Source: SVTX01 sp045632305 (lineage in GTDB: Bacteria; Bacillota; Clostridia; Oscillospirales; CAG-272). From it: 51,507 nt of DNA. The notes beneath the pieces were generated by a model that saw only the letters and a program-made list of their open reading frames with translations, made no database searches and was not told the DNA's origin. The stretch covers positions 1-51,507 of the forward strand of contig JAZQWL010000021.1 in NCBI GenBank assembly GCA_045632305.1, given 5' to 3'. Below are positions 7,616-15,553 of this stretch, in pieces. The stretch's first letter is position 1. Each line of letters opens with the position of its first letter. Made by a program: the position numbers and the translations under genes.

Positions 7616-8917
7616 TTATTTCATATAATTTTCGAGCTCGGGGATAGGAGTTATAATTTTAGTCGATGATACGGGAACCTTAGATTTGTCAAAATGTCTG
7701 AAATAAACGCCTTCTCTCCACTCATCGTATGCTTCAACCTGAGCTGTTGTGAGCAGGCATCCGCTTACGTTAAAATTGTAAACAAGCTCAGTAGTATCAA
7801 GGTGATACCATGCGGGGCTTGAGGCGGTGCCAATGTTGACGTAATTCCAGTAGTGTGTTCCCTCACCCATTCCCTCAGTTCGTTTGATTTCGAGATTTTG
7901 TATGCCGAGATAATCAAGAAACGCCTTTGTAAGTGAGAAGAATGAATAGCAATCGCCTTTCTTTGTATCAAGGGCGTTGAATGCAACCTCAATATAGCCG
8001 TTTCCCGTGGATTTTGAGGTGTACTTGATATTTGACTGCACGTATGAATAAACGGCGCGGCATTTTTCCTCAGTCGTCATATCTGATTCGATTATCGTGT
8101 TACAAACTGCTGAGATACGTTGATTCAGATCATCTATAGAAACGGACGTGCCTGCGGGAAGGATCTGTACTGTAGCTTTTGAGCTTGAAGTATTTCCGGC
8201 AATATCCGTGGCCTTGATTACGATATCGTATGAGCCCTCCCTCTCGTTATCAACAGTGCCGACGATCTCAAGGTTGATTTCACCTATACAGTTATCAGTG
8301 ACCGTGATATGCTTCTTATAAGTCAAGGGCGCACCCACCTCAAAGTGAATTACCGAAGGCGCGGAGATAACGGGCGCCTGAGTGTCCTCAATATATGAAA
8401 GCACGCTCGTGAGGATACCCGTCTTATTTCCCGACGGGTCAGTAAAACGCATTTCAATCGAATATGACTTTCCGATTTGAAAATCATACGTCATGTCGGT
8501 TAAAAATTCACCGGAAAAGGAGTCTGCTTCTTTTACCGTATCAATAAAATCCTCAGGTGTAGGTGTAATTGCCTTGGAGGAAATATAGATCTTATTGAGA
8601 AGTGTAACCTCGGGAGCAGTTGTGTCCTTAACGGATAACTTTACGGTCTTTGTGCGGTTTCTGTACTTGGCTTGGAATTTATAAGTTCCGGGGTGATTGA
8701 TACAATCGGGGTTAAAGGAGCTGTCAAATTCATATTCCGCGGTTTTGAATATTTTTTCAAAATTTGGTTCGTTGCCCGCTTCAATTACAAGGTGAGTGGG
8801 TAAAAAGAGTGCGATTACTGTCATAATAGCGCACAAAACAAGCGCAGAGGCAAGTATAATAATAATTTTAAACGTTCGATTCGATTTTTCGTCTACAAGA
8901 GTTTCATTGATTTTCAT
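7616..8917 (-). CDS. Membrane-anchored transglutaminase-like protein with Ig-like domains
   Basis: First gene of the dlt-like operon, 433 residues. A single N-terminal membrane helix (about 18-41) is followed by two or three Ig/HYR-like beta domains (about 45-255; motifs DTTAPEVTL and DTQAPVISA) and a transglutaminase-like cysteine-protease-fold domain (about 265-400). The triad is visible: Cys323 in KKGDCYSFF, His near 354 in GTHYWNYV, Asp near 373 in YHLDTTE. I chose ATG at 8915-8917 rather than the in-frame GTG at 8929, because GGAGG (8923-8927) lies 5-6 bases before this ATG and would overlap the GTG. Such domains cut or crosslink amide bonds in the cell wall; the actual substrate is unknown. 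Confidence 0.87.
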   Translation of the reverse strand: MKINETLVDEKSNRTFKIIIILASALVLCAIMTVIALFLPTHLVIEAGNEPNFEKIFKTAEYEFDSSFNPDCINHPGTYKFQAKYRNRTKTVKLSVKDTTAPEVTLLNKIYISSKAITPTPEDFIDTVKEADSFSGEFLTDMTYDFQIGKSYSIEMRFTDPSGNKTGILTSVLSYIEDTQAPVISAPSVIHFEVGAPLTYKKHITVTDNCIGEINLEIVGTVDNEREGSYDIVIKATDIAGNTSSSKATVQILPAGTSVSIDDLNQRISAVCNTIIESDMTTEEKCRAVYSYVQSNIKYTSKSTGNGYIEVAFNALDTKKGDCYSFFSLTKAFLDYLGIQNLEIKRTEGMGEGTHYWNYVNIGTASSPAWYHLDTTELVYNFNVSGCLLTTAQVEAYDEWREGVYFRHFDKSKVPVSSTKIITPIPELENYMK

Positions 8918-8982
8918 AGCTGCCTCCACGAGTAATTTGATCTATAAAAGAGTTATAATTCAATAATGGGCATATTTATTTA

Positions 8983-9011
8983 ATTATAACATTTATATAT
9001 AAAAAAGTCAA
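8983..9011 (-). promoter_or_regulatory. Sigma-A-type promoter of the transglutaminase-dlt operon
   Basis: On the complement, TTGACT (9006-9011), a 17-base spacer and TATAAT (8983-8988). It is the only strong promoter seen for the six-gene minus-strand run ending at 2577. Confidence 0.75.
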
Positions 9012-9059
9012 CAGAAAAACTTATCGTTCAGCGATTATTTATTCGTGCCGAACAAATAA

Positions 9060-9088
9060 AAATTACCGCGATTTTACCGCGGTAATTT
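9060..9088 (-). terminator. Terminator of the amino-acid ABC transporter operon
   Basis: Perfect 11-bp stem AAATTACCGCG / CGCGGTAATTT with a 7-base loop, followed by a T-rich tail on the complement, seven bases after the ATPase stop codon. Confidence 0.85.
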
Positions 9089-9095
9089 ATGGATA

Positions 9096-9881
9096 TTATT
9101 TTATAATGCTGTTGAGGAACTGTTGCAGTCTGGGATGCTTGGGATTCTCGAAAATCTCTTCGGGAGTTCCCTCCTCCGCAATGATTCCGTCGCAGATAAA
9201 GAGGACTCTGTCTGCCACTTCTCTTGCAAAGCTCATTTCGTGAGTAACGCAAACCATCGTCATTCCTTCATAAGCCAACTCCTTCATAAGGTCGAGAACC
9301 TCGCCTACCATTTCGGGGTCAAGCGCGGACGTGGGCTCGTCGAAAAGCATTACCTGAGGATTCATAGCAAGCGCGCGTACGATCGCGATTCTCTGCTTCT
9401 GACCGCCCGAGAGCGTTGACGGATAGGCATCTGCCTTCTCAAGAAGGTCGATTCTCTTCAGGAGAGCGAGCGCCTTTTCTTTGTTCTCTGTTTTGATCTT
9501 CGATACGTTTTTTCCAAGTGTCTTGGCCTTTTTTGAAAAAATCGTATTTGGCGCAAGAGTGATATTTTCAAGAACGGTGAGATTGTTGAAAAGGTTGAAC
9601 TGCTGGAACACCATTCCCATATTCTGTCTGTGGATATTTATATCAACTCTTACGTCGGCGATATCAACATCGTTGAAGAAAATAGATCCGGACGTAGGGT
9701 CTTCAAGGCAGTTAAGGCAGCGTAAAAACGTACTTTTGCCACCTCCAGACGGGCCAATGACAACTACCTTTTCCCCTTTATAAATATCGGTTGAAACGTT
9801 ATTTAAAACAACGTTATCCCCAAAGGATTTAGACATGTTTCTGACTGATATAAGCGGTTCCTTTTCTATATTGCTTGCCAT
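9096..9881 (-). CDS. Polar amino acid ABC transporter, ATP-binding protein (GlnQ/HisP type)
   Basis: 261-residue cytosolic ATPase that powers amino-acid uptake with the permease and binding protein encoded upstream. Walker A GPSGGGKST, Q-loop VFQQFNLF, ABC signature LSGGQKQR, Walker B VMLFDEPTSALDPE and the switch His (CVTHEMSFA) are all present. The segment TLAPNTIFSKKAKTLGKNV is a short insertion before the helical domain compared with Bacillus homologues. The gene overlaps the permease stop codon (TAATG), so the two are translationally coupled. Substrate (Gln, Cys, His or another polar amino acid) cannot be read from the ATPase. Confidence 0.95.
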   Translation of the reverse strand: MASNIEKEPLISVRNMSKSFGDNVVLNNVSTDIYKGEKVVVIGPSGGGKSTFLRCLNCLEDPTSGSIFFNDVDIADVRVDINIHRQNMGMVFQQFNLFNNLTVLENITLAPNTIFSKKAKTLGKNVSKIKTENKEKALALLKRIDLLEKADAYPSTLSGGQKQRIAIVRALAMNPQVMLFDEPTSALDPEMVGEVLDLMKELAYEGMTMVCVTHEMSFAREVADRVLFICDGIIAEEGTPEEIFENPKHPRLQQFLNSIIK

Positions 9882-10618
9882 TATTTCTGCCCCCTTCCTT
9901 TAACTGATATTTGCACTCTGTCGCTTTTGGCGAGCTTTTTTTCAAGCGCGTGAAGAATTGCTGTTAATACTAATACTACTGCAAGGTACATTACCGCTGC
10001 TATGAGCAACGGGAAAAGATAATCAAAGGTTCTCGACTGAATAAGACCGGGGATCTTACCGAGATCGTAAATGCCCACGTAACCAACGATTGCCGTTTCC
10101 TTTACAAGAGTGATGAATTCATTGAAAAGAGGCGGCAGGCAGTTGCGGAGTGCCTGAGGAACTATGATATATCTCATTGTCTGCGCGGTAGAAAGACCGA
10201 GCGCGCGTCCGGCTTCTCTTTGACCGTCGTCAACCGCTTCAAAGCCGGCTCTTGCGATTTCGGCGACGTAAGCTGCTGAGTTGAGACCAAACGTGATAGC
10301 GCCGATCATAATTCCGTTGTCCCATGATGAAAATACAACGAAATAAAGGATCATAAGCTGAAGAACCACGGGAGTTCCTCTGATAAGAGTAATATAAACC
10401 TGAGAGATCGTCTTTAAAACCTTTAATTTGCCCGTTTTTTTGTTTACGTAATTGATAACGGCAAAGATCACGCCTATAACAATACCTATAATCGCGGCGA
10501 GCAAAGCAATTATCAAGGTGTTCCCCAAGCCCTCAAGGTAGAGCTTCCATCTGTTTTCCGCTAAAAAAGCTCTGCCGAATTTATTCCAAATTGAAATAAA
10601 AAATTGTTGAATGTTCAT
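9881..10618 (-). CDS. Polar amino acid ABC transporter, permease (HisM/GlnP family)
   Basis: 245-residue inner-membrane permease with about five helices. The His/Glu/Gln/Arg family start, LEGLGNTLIIALLAAIIG, is visible near residue 30, and the EAA coupling loop reads EAGRALGLSTAQTMRYIIVPQALR (about 135-160, conserved Ala-Leu-Gly), the part that contacts the ATPase Q-loop. It lies 82 bases after the binding-protein gene with a hairpin between them, and overlaps the ATPase gene. Confidence 0.95.
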   Translation of the reverse strand: MNIQQFFISIWNKFGRAFLAENRWKLYLEGLGNTLIIALLAAIIGIVIGVIFAVINYVNKKTGKLKVLKTISQVYITLIRGTPVVLQLMILYFVVFSSWDNGIMIGAITFGLNSAAYVAEIARAGFEAVDDGQREAGRALGLSTAQTMRYIIVPQALRNCLPPLFNEFITLVKETAIVGYVGIYDLGKIPGLIQSRTFDYLFPLLIAAVMYLAVVLVLTAILHALEKKLAKSDRVQISVKGRGQK

Positions 10619-10658
10619 TATTTGATATCCTGACTGATGAAAATTTATTTAAACATGG

Positions 10659-10693
10659 AGAATGAGGGGGTAAAAATTTCACCCTCTCATTCT
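10659..10693 (-). terminator. Intercistronic hairpin between binding-protein and permease genes
   Basis: On the complement, AGAATGAG pairs with CTCATTCT, followed inward by one mismatch and GGGT/ACCC. There is only a weak T-rich tail. This is a common place for a partial terminator or mRNA-stabilising stem that keeps the binding protein in excess over the membrane subunits. Confidence 0.6.
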
Positions 10694-10700
10694 AAAAATC

Positions 10701-11627
10701 TTAGTTACCTGCGTTAGCGAGCATGATCTGCGCGGGAAGCTTGTCCATAAGGATAGCGTCTATTCTGCCCGCCTTGAGATCAGCGAATGCCAGCGCGTAC
10801 TGCTTGTACTGGCTAACCGTTGTTTTTGCGTCAACCTTTACAGTTGTCGTAATTTCGTTGCCCTCTTCATCCTCACCGGAAACGAACGTAAATCCGTTTG
10901 CTTTTGCATCGGAGATGATAAGGTCGCCGCTTGTACCCTCCTGCACGCCTACCTTGAGACCGGAGAGATCCTTAACGCTTGAAATGCTCTTATCCTTTGC
11001 GGATACAACAACGAGCGTGGAGCTGTAGTAGATCGCTGAAAAGTCAACCTCTGCCTTGCGCTCTTCATTTATAGTAAGACCTGCCGCACCGACTGCGTAA
11101 CCGTCTGCATTCTTTACACAAGTTGTGATCGTGTCGAATGCAACGTCCTTTACCTCGATCTTCATTCCGTTCTTCTGTGCAACTTCGCTCATAATAGCGA
11201 TATCAACGCCGATTATCTGGTTGTTGGAGATGAATTCAAAGGGTGCAAAGCCGGATTCTGTATATACTGTGATAGTTTCTGTAGCATTACCGAAATCCCA
11301 AGCTGTTTTGAGGCCGTCTGCAGCGGGTGTTTCACCGTTTGCGATAGCGTCATAGTAATCAACGTACTTTGTCATTGTGCCGTCAGCTACCCATGCCTCA
11401 ACTACCTCGTTGATCATGTTAAGAAGCTGTGTGTTGCCCTTCTTCACTGCAATACCGAAGTCCTCGGCAATAAGGTCGGTTGCGTCAACTGCAACGTACT
11501 CTGTTTTACTTTCGTTTTTATCAGTATCATCCTTGAAATCTTCATCGGTGAAATTACAGGATGTAAGCGCTGCGATACCGGTTGCGATCATTGTAATTGA
11601 AAGAATGAATGCATGCAATTTTTTCAT
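10701..11627 (-). CDS. Amino acid ABC transporter substrate-binding lipoprotein, apparently circularly permuted
   Basis: 308 residues with a lipoprotein signal (lipobox TSC, Cys24) and an acidic linker. The domain order is unusual. Residues about 42-95 (EDFGIAVKKGNTQLLNMINE to DGTMTKYVDYY) look like the C-terminal segment of family-3 binding proteins, which normally closes the fold. Residues 96-115 are a linker. Only at 117 does the normal start appear (ITVYTESGFAPFEF), then GVDIAIMSEVAQ, VGVQEGTSGD, and the protein ends after GRIDAILMDKLPAQIMLANAG, exactly where the moved segment would be expected. The known role is to capture an amino acid outside the membrane and deliver it to the permease. 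Function is probably kept because the permuted pieces complete one lobe in three dimensions. Confidence 0.9.
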   Translation of the reverse strand: MKKLHAFILSITMIATGIAALTSCNFTDEDFKDDTDKNESKTEYVAVDATDLIAEDFGIAVKKGNTQLLNMINEVVEAWVADGTMTKYVDYYDAIANGETPAADGLKTAWDFGNATETITVYTESGFAPFEFISNNQIIGVDIAIMSEVAQKNGMKIEVKDVAFDTITTCVKNADGYAVGAAGLTINEERKAEVDFSAIYYSSTLVVVSAKDKSISSVKDLSGLKVGVQEGTSGDLIISDAKANGFTFVSGEDEEGNEITTTVKVDAKTTVSQYKQYALAFADLKAGRIDAILMDKLPAQIMLANAGN

Positions 11628-11668
11628 TGTTTTGTCCTCCGTGGCAGATAAAATTGAACTATGCGCCT

Positions 11669-11697
11669 ATTGTAGCACTTGCAAATTCAGTTGTCAA
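11669..11697 (-). promoter_or_regulatory. Sigma-A-type promoter of the amino-acid ABC operon
   Basis: On the complement, TTGACA (11692-11697), a 17-base spacer and TACAAT (11669-11674), about 40 bases before the binding-protein start, which has a GGAGG site. Confidence 0.8.
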
Positions 11698-11751
11698 TAC
11701 ATTTTTTGCGAAAAACGAATATTTTTTCATTATTTTTCTGAAAATCTTAAT

Positions 11752-11791
11752 ATTTATGCATATTTATGCAATAATTCAATACATTTATGCA
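11752..11791. repeat. Three ATTTATGCA direct repeats in the divergent intergenic region
   Basis: ATTTATGCA occurs at 11752-11760, 11762-11770 and 11783-11791, spaced 10 and 21 bases, that is one and two helical turns. The rest of 11698-11893 is very AT-rich with no ORF or RNA gene that I can see. The position between the ABC operon and ylxM promoters suggests a regulator binding array. Confidence 0.45.
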
Positions 11792-11893
11792 AAATTATGA
11801 ATATTTTTGTTCGTTTATTTTGGGTAAAGCTTTCTTCATTCAAAATAAGTTGTGTTTAGATAAAAAATATTAAAAAAAATTTGCTAAAAGGTA

Positions 11894-11922
11894 TTGACAA
11901 AATCAAAAAGGCATGTTATAAT
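11894..11922 (+). promoter_or_regulatory. Consensus sigma-A promoter of ylxM-ffh
   Basis: TTGACA (11894-11899), a 17-base spacer and TATAAT (11917-11922), a perfect consensus, about 40 bases before ylxM. It suits a housekeeping secretion operon. Confidence 0.9.
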
Positions 11923-11964
11923 CTGTAAAGTATTTTGCTTTACACTTAAAAAGAGGTTAATATT

Positions 11965-12297
11965 ATGTTTGAAAAGAACTTAAATATTGGTTATCTTTTG
12001 GATTTCTACGGTGACGTTCTTACCGACAGAAAGAAGGAAGCACTTGACTCTTATTATAATAATGATATGTCTTTGGCGGAAATTGCCGAGGATATGGGCA
12101 TTTCCCGTCAAGGGGTAAGGGATATTATAAAGAAATCCGAAGAAGAGCTTCTTTTTTATGAAGAAAGACTTGGACTTGCAAAGAAGTTCGACGAAGCGCA
12201 GAAGCATGCACGTCGCGCACTTGAGATTTGCGAGAAAGAAAATCTTTCGGATGCTTTAAAAGAGGAGATTACCTTTCTTTTGAGTAGTGTCGGCTAA
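11965..12297 (+). CDS. ylxM: YlxM/p13-like putative DNA-binding protein, SRP-associated
   Basis: 110-residue helical protein of the UPF0122 (YlxM) family, recognised from LLDFYGDVLTDRKKEALDSYYNNDMSLAEIAEDMGISRQGVRDII, a sigma-70 region-4-like helix-turn-helix (about residues 10-55). Members are nearly always encoded just before ffh, as here (24 bases upstream), and streptococcal YlxM modulates SRP GTPase assembly. The start follows an AGAGG site. The exact function in Clostridia is not settled. Confidence 0.93.
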   Translation: MFEKNLNIGYLLDFYGDVLTDRKKEALDSYYNNDMSLAEIAEDMGISRQGVRDIIKKSEEELLFYEERLGLAKKFDEAQKHARRALEICEKENLSDALKEEITFLLSSVG

Positions 12298-12321
12298 ATC
12301 ATTTATTCAGGAGGTCGTGTT

Positions 12322-13665
12322 ATGTTTCAAAATTTAAGTGAAAAACTTGAAAACGCCTTCAAAAAATTTAAAAACAAGGGAAAACTTACCGAAGCAGACG
12401 TCAAAGCGGGTATGCGCGAAATCAAGCTTGCCCTGCTTGAGGCAGACGTAAACTTCAAGGTTGTTCGTGATTTTGTAAAAACTGTTTCCGAGCGCGCCGT
12501 AGGAACTGAGGTTCTTGAATCCTTGAATCCCGGTCAGCAGGTTATTAAAATAGTTTGCGAGGAGCTTACCTCGCTTATGGGTAACACACAGTCAAAGCTT
12601 ACTATCGCATCAAAGCCCCCGACGGTTATTATGATGGTCGGTCTTCAGGGCGCGGGTAAAACCACGCATGCGGGCAAGCTTGCGGGCATGTACAAAAAGC
12701 AAGGAAAGAATCCCCTGCTCGTTGCCTGTGACGTTTACCGCCCTGCCGCAATAAAGCAACTCGAAGTAGTCGGTGAAAAGCTTGGTATTCCCGTTTTCCA
12801 GATGGGTGACAAGGAATCCCCTGTTAAGATTGCTCAAGAAGGTCTTAAATTTGCAATTCAAAAGGGCTACGATATGGTGTTCGTGGACACCGCCGGTCGA
12901 CTTCAGATCGATGAAGTCCTCATGCAGGAGCTTATTGATATCAAAGCTTCCGTTCACCCCGATGAAATTCTTTTGACAGTTGACTCCATGATTGGTCAGG
13001 AATCCGTAAACGTTGCGGAAACCTTCAATAATATGCTCGATATTACGGGTGTTATTTTAACAAAGCTCGACGGTGATACAAGAGGCGGTGCTGCCCTTTC
13101 TATCCGTTACGTAACCGGCAAGCCCATTAAATTTATCGGTGTAGGTGAAAAGCTTGACGCTATCGAGCCCTTCCATCCCGATAGAATGGCGAGACGAATT
13201 CTCGGCATGGGTGACGTGCTTACTCTTATTGATAAGGCGCAGGCGCAGTTTGATGAAAAGAAGGCGGCTGAGCTTGAAGAAAAGCTTCGTCAGGCAATCT
13301 TCACTCTTGATGATTATCTTGAGCAGATGCAACAGCTCAAAGGCATGGGAAGTCTTGAACAGCTCGCAGGAATGATACCGGGTATGAAGCCGGGCTCACT
13401 TAAGGGCGCGAGCTTTGATGAAAAGCTCCTTGTTCGTCAGGAGGCAATCATCAAATCAATGACAAGACGTGAACGTGAGCATCCCGAGCTTCTCAATGCT
13501 TCAAGAAAAATAAGAGTAGCTAAAGGAAGCGGCACATCGGTCGAAGAGGTCAATAAGCTTTTGAAGCAGTATGATCAGATAAAGAAAATGATGAAGCAAT
13601 TCTCAGGAATGGCTAAATCGAAGCAAGGAAAACGCGCTCTTGGGAAAATGAAGCTTCCCTTCTGA
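12322..13665 (+). CDS. ffh: Signal recognition particle GTPase Ffh (SRP54)
   Basis: 447-residue SRP protein that binds signal peptides of nascent membrane proteins and SRP RNA, then docks with FtsY. The N domain (1-90) is followed by the G domain with GLQGAGKTTHAGKLA (G1), DVYRPAAIKQL (G2), DTAGR (G3) and TKLDGDTRGGAAL (G4). The Met-rich M domain (about 300-447) contains GMGSLEQLAGMIPGM and ends with a basic helix. Length and motifs are standard. It is preceded by an AGGAGG site and by ylxM in the same transcript. Confidence 0.98.
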   Translation: MFQNLSEKLENAFKKFKNKGKLTEADVKAGMREIKLALLEADVNFKVVRDFVKTVSERAVGTEVLESLNPGQQVIKIVCEELTSLMGNTQSKLTIASKPPTVIMMVGLQGAGKTTHAGKLAGMYKKQGKNPLLVACDVYRPAAIKQLEVVGEKLGIPVFQMGDKESPVKIAQEGLKFAIQKGYDMVFVDTAGRLQIDEVLMQELIDIKASVHPDEILLTVDSMIGQESVNVAETFNNMLDITGVILTKLDGDTRGGAALSIRYVTGKPIKFIGVGEKLDAIEPFHPDRMARRILGMGDVLTLIDKAQAQFDEKKAAELEEKLRQAIFTLDDYLEQMQQLKGMGSLEQLAGMIPGMKPGSLKGASFDEKLLVRQEAIIKSMTRREREHPELLNASRKIRVAKGSGTSVEEVNKLLKQYDQIKKMMKQFSGMAKSKQGKRALGKMKLPF

Positions 13666-13738
13666 GCCAACACAGTTTTATACCGCATGGCGGATAAATA
13701 ATAAAAAATATATATAAAATTTTTTGGAGGACAAAAAA

Positions 13739-13981
13739 ATGGTAAAGATCAGACTTAAGAGAATGGGTCAGAAGAAGGCACCCTTCTATCGTGTAGTAGT
13801 AGCAGACAGCCGTTACCCCAGAGACGGTCGTTTCATCGAGGAAATCGGTTATTACAACCCCTGCACAAACCCCGCTGAAGTAAAGATCAACGAGGAAAGC
13901 GCAAAGAAGTGGATCGCTAACGGCGCTCAGCCCACAGATACTGTTAAGGCTCTTTTGAAGAAGTCCGGCATTATCGACTAA
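13739..13981 (+). CDS. rpsP: 30S ribosomal protein S16
   Basis: 80-residue S16, recognised from VKIRLKRMGQKKAPFYRVVVADSR and GRFIEEIGYYNP. I start at ATG 13739 because GGAGG (13726-13730) lies 8 bases upstream; the longer in-frame TTG reading would overlap that site and add residues absent from the family. It lies 73 bases after ffh, as in many Firmicutes, and is followed by khpA. Confidence 0.97.
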   Translation: MVKIRLKRMGQKKAPFYRVVVADSRYPRDGRFIEEIGYYNPCTNPAEVKINEESAKKWIANGAQPTDTVKALLKKSGIID

Positions 13982-14034
13982 TTTTAAAATTACAGAATTT
14001 TAAAATCAGAAGATAAAGAAGGATAGGTTTAATA

Positions 14035-14271
14035 ATGGCAGATTTAAAGGAAACACTGCGTAACATAGCGGCGGCTATTGTTGACAGTCCCGATGAGGTT
14101 GTTATAGTCTGCGAGGAAACCGAAACTTCCATCAACCTTACGCTTAGCGTAGCTCCCGAAGATATGGGTATGGTTATTGGTAAAAATGGAAGAATTGCGA
14201 AGGCTATTCGTACCGTTATTAAGGCAGCTTCTGCTGACCTCGGCAAGAGAGTTAACGTAGATATCCGCTAA
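14035..14271 (+). CDS. khpA: KH-domain RNA-binding protein KhpA (YlqC)
   Basis: 78-residue single KH domain with the RNA-binding GxxG loop VIGKNGRIAKAIRTVIKAA (Gly-Lys-Asn-Gly). In Firmicutes KhpA pairs with KhpB/Jag and binds many mRNAs and sRNAs, influencing cell division and elongation. Linkage to rpsP is conserved; usually rimM, trmD and rplS follow, but here two terminators and then prs on the other strand follow instead. Confidence 0.95.
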   Translation: MADLKETLRNIAAAIVDSPDEVVIVCEETETSINLTLSVAPEDMGMVIGKNGRIAKAIRTVIKAASADLGKRVNVDIR

Positions 14272-14290
14272 TTTGGATAGTTACTTAAAT

Positions 14291-14323
14291 AAAAACACCG
14301 ACTCGCGCGAGCCGGTGTTTTTA
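14291..14323 (+). terminator. Terminator after khpA
   Basis: Long stem AAAAACACCG / CGGTGTTTTT with inner CTCG/CGAG and a T-run, 20 bases after khpA. It is near-symmetric, so it could also catch minus-strand transcripts from prs. Confidence 0.9.
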
Positions 14324-14337
14324 TTGTTTAAATTGAA

Positions 14338-14365
14338 AGCAGGCAGACATATTCGTCCGCCTGCT
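14338..14365. terminator. Hairpin between khpA and prs, likely prs terminator
   Basis: AGCAGGCAGAC pairs with GTCCGCCTGCT (one G-T wobble) and is flanked by T-rich sequence on both sides. It is ten bases beyond the prs stop codon, so with the previous stem it forms a bidirectional terminator pair for convergent genes. Confidence 0.75.
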
Positions 14366-14375
14366 GTATTTTTTA

Positions 14376-15503
14376 TTATTTTGTCGCGTCCATTTCAGCT
14401 TTGTGTTTAGATACGATCGTTGTAATTTTCTTTACGGGATCAAGCAACTGGCTGATCGTGGTGTCGTGATTGAGAGTATCGATAAGCAAAGCCACGTACT
14501 TGCAAAGATTTACGTCAACGTGCCAGGGCTTATCAATAAGACCGGGGCGACGGTATACAAGGTTTGTTGTGAAGATCTTGGAAACGATTCCCTCTTCGTA
14601 TGCCTGATCGAACTTGTCAAATCCGTCTGTGAAAAGACCGAAGGTGGAGAAAACGAAGATTCTCTTCGCGCCGCGGTTCTTAAGCTGACGGCAAACGTCA
14701 AGCATGGACTCACCTGAGGAGATCATATCGTCAACTACGATGCAATCCTTTCCTGTGAGATCGGATCCGAGGAACTCGTGAGCTTCAATGGGGTTTTTAC
14801 CGTTTACAACAACCGAGTAGTTACGGCGCTTGTAGAACATACCGATGTCAATGCCGAGAACGGAAGAATAATACATGCATCTTCCCATAGCGCCTTCATC
14901 GGGAGAGATCATCATAAGATGCTCCTTATCGATTTCGATATCGGGAACGGCCTTTATAAGTGCTTTGATCATCTGATAGGAGGGACGAACGTTGTCAAAT
15001 CCGGAAAGCGGGATAGCGTTACAAACACGGGGATCGTGAGCATCAAAGGTAATAATGTTGGTAATACCGATGTTTACGAGCTCCTGGAGCATGATAGCGC
15101 AGTCGAGAGATTCTCTTGCGGATCTCTTGTGCTGTCTGCCTTCGTAGAGCATAGGCATGATAACGGTGATTCTTCTTGCCTTACCTGCGATAGCGGCAAC
15201 TATTCTCTTGAGGTCTGCGTAGTGGTCGTCAGGGCTCATTGGAACTGTCTGACCGTACATTTTATAGGTTACGCCATAATTGAATACATCGCAAAGAATA
15301 TAAACGTCCTGGCCACGCATTGATTCGTGAATAAGTCCCTTACCTTCACCCGTACCAAATCTTGGACAGTGTGCTTCTGCAAGGTAGGTTTCTTCGCTGT
15401 TGTGTCTTCGCCATTCCTTAAGGTAGTTGTCAACCTGGGATGCGAAGCCCTCGCAACCCCTCATGCCGATGACACTCAACTCCGCAATCTGTGCTTCCTT
15501 CAT
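14376..15503 (-). CDS. prs: Ribose-phosphate pyrophosphokinase (PRPP synthetase)
   Basis: Makes phosphoribosyl pyrophosphate from ribose 5-phosphate and ATP, for nucleotide, His and Trp synthesis. The 375-residue protein has the catalytic/ATP region YEGRQHKRSARES, the FDAHDPRVCNAIP segment and the PRPP-binding loop CIVVDDMISSGESM (around residue 254). It is longer than the usual 315 residues, with an N-terminal extension (about 1-55) and a C-terminal tail, a form I associate with Clostridial class members. It is transcribed apart from rhaB (50-base gap), though read-through is possible. Confidence 0.93.
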   Translation of the reverse strand: MKEAQIAELSVIGMRGCEGFASQVDNYLKEWRRHNSEETYLAEAHCPRFGTGEGKGLIHESMRGQDVYILCDVFNYGVTYKMYGQTVPMSPDDHYADLKRIVAAIAGKARRITVIMPMLYEGRQHKRSARESLDCAIMLQELVNIGITNIITFDAHDPRVCNAIPLSGFDNVRPSYQMIKALIKAVPDIEIDKEHLMMISPDEGAMGRCMYYSSVLGIDIGMFYKRRNYSVVVNGKNPIEAHEFLGSDLTGKDCIVVDDMISSGESMLDVCRQLKNRGAKRIFVFSTFGLFTDGFDKFDQAYEEGIVSKIFTTNLVYRRPGLIDKPWHVDVNLCKYVALLIDTLNHDTTISQLLDPVKKITTIVSKHKAEMDATK

Positions 15504-15553
15504 TTTTGATTTCCTCCGTATAGTGACAATAACTGTTTATTATTAATTTAAAA

